A stretch of DNA of 64,000 nucleotides from Porphyromonadaceae bacterium UBA7572 (GTDB lineage: Bacteria; Bacteroidota; Bacteroidia; Bacteroidales; Muribaculaceae): the NCBI GenBank assembly GCA_002476625.1, contig DLLC01000063.1, forward strand, positions 1 through 64,000. Direction: 5' to 3'. Below the pieces are notes generated by a model that made no database searches, was not told where the DNA came from, and worked only from the letters and a program-made list of their open reading frames with translations. Each line of letters opens with the position of its first letter. Position 1 is the stretch's first letter. Shown here piece after piece: positions 62,185 through 64,000 of the stretch. The position numbers and the translations under genes are program-made.

Positions 62185-63573
62185 TTAGTTCTTGTTCTGT
62201 TCTGCAAGATATTTCTCTTCCTTGTAGGTGAGTGCCATAAAGAAGATGGAGAGCACGCAAGCGCCAATCAGGAGAATGAAGGTCCAGTCCCAGCCGGCGT
62301 TTTCAGCCACATAGCCAATCACCACGTTGGCAAGAACAGCAGTACCCAGCACATATCCCATAAAGCCTGTCAAGCCTGCTGCGGTGCCAGCTGCATTCTT
62401 TGGCGCAAGGTCGAGAGCCTGCACACCGATAAGCATCACAGGGCCATAGATAAGGAAGCCGATTGCAATCAAGCAGCCAATCACCACATTGAAGTTGTTG
62501 AAGAACTGCCAGTAGATGACGATTGCCACAGCCACAAGAGCCATAAATATGATGGTGGGAACTGCACGACGGCCTTGGAACACCTTGTCGCTGAGCCAGC
62601 CACAGAAGATGGTGCCAGGGATTGCGGCCATTTCATAGGCGAAGTATGCCCAGCCGGCGTCCTTCAAGTCCACACCCTGCTCTTTCAGAATGGTAGGAGC
62701 CCAGTCAAGACATCCGTAGCGCACCATGTACACGAAAGCATTGGCGAAAGCAATGTACCACAGGAGCTTGTTGCTGAGCACAGTTTTAAAGATTTGCGAC
62801 ACTGAAAGTGCCTTCTCATCGTTCTTGCTGTAGTTCTTGGCGGCGCAGCCACTCCATTCCTCAATTGAAGGAAGTCCGCATGATTGTGGAGTGTCGCGAA
62901 TCAGCAGGTAAGCCACCACAGCCACAAGCACTGCCACGGCGGCAGGGAATGCGTAAGTGCCGATAAGGAAGTAATAATCGGTTTGTGCGCCATAGAACCA
63001 TGAGCCGAACCACATTGCGCCATACACAGCCATTGGACCTACGAGAGCGCCACCCACATTGTGGGCGCAGTTCCAGAAACTCATCCATGTGCCACGCTCC
63101 TTGATGGAGAACCAGTGGGTCATCACACGGCCACATGGAGGCCAGCCCATACCGTTAAACCAGCCCACGAGGAAGTTGAGGGCAGCCATTAGCGCAATAG
63201 CCGCGCTCTTATGCTCAGCGCCGAGCCACTGCACCGGCACAATCATAAAGAGCATAGAGATGGCTGCGCACACCAAGCCAAGAGGCAGGAAGCGCTGTGC
63301 GTTGCTTCGGTCACTGATACTCGCCATCACGAATTTCGAGAATCCGTATGCGATCGCGTTCATTGAAAGCACTATACCAAGCTCGCCCTTGTCGAATCCA
63401 AAGGGCGCAAGCATTGGAATGGCCATTGAAAAGTTCTTTCGAACAATGTAGAAACCTGCATAACCGATAAAAATACCGATAAACACTTGCCAACGTAATT
63501 TTCTATACTTAGCGTCGGCCGCTGGCCCTGTCTGAGCCGGCTTCGGTGCTGGAGGAGCTAAAAAACTTGCCAT
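62185..63573 (-). CDS. glpT: Glycerol-3-phosphate transporter GlpT-type (MFS antiporter)
   Basis: 462 residues; Pro/Ala-rich N-terminus, 12 helices. It has IGYAGFYIVRKNFSMAIPML, NFLVGWFNGMGWPPCGRVMT (with the substrate-site Arg) and MSFWNCAHNVGGALVG. The match to GlpT is close, and glpC lies just upstream at the window edge, which fits glycerol-3-phosphate uptake. The 163-bp gap to glpC carries a terminator, so it has its own promoter or depends on read-through. Confidence 0.9.
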   Translation of the reverse strand: MASFLAPPAPKPAQTGPAADAKYRKLRWQVFIGIFIGYAGFYIVRKNFSMAIPMLAPFGFDKGELGIVLSMNAIAYGFSKFVMASISDRSNAQRFLPLGLVCAAISMLFMIVPVQWLGAEHKSAAIALMAALNFLVGWFNGMGWPPCGRVMTHWFSIKERGTWMSFWNCAHNVGGALVGPMAVYGAMWFGSWFYGAQTDYYFLIGTYAFPAAVAVLVAVVAYLLIRDTPQSCGLPSIEEWSGCAAKNYSKNDEKALSVSQIFKTVLSNKLLWYIAFANAFVYMVRYGCLDWAPTILKEQGVDLKDAGWAYFAYEMAAIPGTIFCGWLSDKVFQGRRAVPTIIFMALVAVAIVIYWQFFNNFNVVIGCLIAIGFLIYGPVMLIGVQALDLAPKNAAGTAAGLTGFMGYVLGTAVLANVVIGYVAENAGWDWTFILLIGACVLSIFFMALTYKEEKYLAEQNKN

Positions 63574-63665
63574 AGTTATTTTTAAAATTGTTTTGTAGTT
63601 AAGTTATATATTTAATGTATTATTCCGTTAATCAATGTCGGCAATCCATAATTGCGGCTTTTGTA

Positions 63666-63706
63666 ATAAAAAGGTCGGCACAACTGCATCACGCATGATG
63701 CCGACC
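63666..63706 (-). terminator. Terminator of glpC
   Basis: GGTCGGCA (63673-63680) pairs with TGCCGACC (63699-63706), with TGCATCACGCATGATG inside. Five T follow on the minus strand. Confidence 0.85.
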
Positions 63707-63731
63707 ACCTTAGTATTACAAAATTAATTAA

Positions 63732-64000
63732 TTATGAATTGAGCTTAATTGTCTGTTCCACGTCGAGTGCGTCGGCAAGAATGCTGATAGGATTCTCCAC
63801 AGGCACACCTGTTGACATCTCAATCTGCCACTTGCAGGTTTCGCAGTCGGTAGATACGCAGTCGGGCGCCACTTCCTTGATCTGCTTAAACAGACCAGAG
63901 CCAATGGCTTGCGACACTTCGTAGTTCTCTCTCTTGAAGCCGTAAGTGCCCGAAATGCCACAGCACTGCGAGTCGAGCATAATGAAGTCCACACCAGGAA
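63732..64000 (-). CDS. glpC: Anaerobic glycerol-3-phosphate dehydrogenase subunit C (C-terminal part)
   Basis: The last 89 codons of a gene that runs off the right edge. The CCG-domain motif is LDSQCCGISGTYGFKRENYE, followed by STDCETCKWQIEMSTGVPVE, both characteristic of GlpC (the membrane-facing subunit with Cys-rich CCG motifs that passes electrons from GlpAB to quinone). The N-terminal ferredoxin domains and glpA/glpB are expected outside the window. Confidence 0.9.
   Translation of the reverse strand, partial: PGVDFIMLDSQCCGISGTYGFKRENYEVSQAIGSGLFKQIKEVAPDCVSTDCETCKWQIEMSTGVPVENPISILADALDVEQTIKLNS

Noticed and set aside
1..64000. CRISPR arrays, rRNA genes, tRNA genes or complete insertion sequences
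   Set aside because: No spaced direct-repeat array, rRNA-like segment, tRNA T-arm pattern or transposase frame was noticed in reading the window.

Overview
The window looks like the chromosome of a gut-type Bacteroidales bacterium of middling GC content (Prevotellaceae or Muribaculaceae-like; the exact family cannot be fixed from this stretch). The signs are SusC/SusD pairs, BACON and dockerin-like domains, Bacteroidetes-only families (DUF4199, DUF4286, DUF6048, DUF6452, DUF5672), a Bacteroidetes-type SRP RNA, and many promoters of the phylum-specific form TTG-N19/20-TAnnTTTG. Nearly all genes lie on the minus strand.

Left part (1-10.4 kb). A partial phage-terminase-like gene leaves the left edge. 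A secreted phosphodiesterase, an HxlR regulator and a cupin protein follow. Next comes a long minus-strand operon transcribed from about 10.38 kb down to 2.8 kb: a divergent DXS-like enzyme, an AraC regulator coupled to it by TGATG, an acetyltransferase, DUF362, a carboxymuconolactone decarboxylase-cupin fusion, two flavodoxin-type proteins and a membrane metallophosphoesterase.

Peptide natural-product region (10.5-20.7 kb). This is the most interesting part. A 74-residue precursor with six cysteines in a Gly/Asn/Thr-rich core has its own promoter. It is followed by a radical SAM/SPASM maturase, an outer-membrane beta-barrel with a carboxypeptidase-regulatory domain, and a C39-peptidase ABC exporter. 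Just upstream on the same strand, under a separate promoter, are three glycosyltransferase-like genes, one of which ends in what looks like a PqqD/RRE-type winged helix. The reading is a radical SAM RiPP cluster, possibly with glycosylation.

Middle (20.8-34 kb). Outer-membrane and lipoprotein genes of unknown role, a DPM1-like glycosyltransferase with DUF4199, a membrane TPR-AraC regulator, the SRP RNA, and a large Oar-like receptor with a roughly 260-nt leader that contains a 45-codon open frame.

34-46 kb. DUF4286-ruvC, a HAD phosphatase, a GxxExxY gene bracketed by inverted repeats, a three-gene set for an activated polar headgroup (nucleotidyltransferase, ATP-grasp-like, CDP-alcohol phosphatidyltransferase), pdxA, a YitT transporter, and a secreted endonuclease I with dockerin-like repeats. 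An AT-rich island (43.6-45.1 kb) follows, with a nonsense-interrupted small gene, an HTH-nuclease gene and a decayed KilA-N gene. Then comes rlmN.

46-64 kb. An Ig-domain lipid-exported protein, a secreted glycerophosphodiesterase, a BACON lipoprotein, SusD, and a SusC interrupted by an in-frame amber codon. After two glycosyltransferase-type genes come a secreted beta-propeller, a phosphate-selective-type porin, a NagD/PGP-type phosphatase, two GlpT-type antiporters, and the C-terminus of GlpC at the right edge. Together these suggest uptake and use of glycerophosphodiesters and glycerol-3-phosphate.
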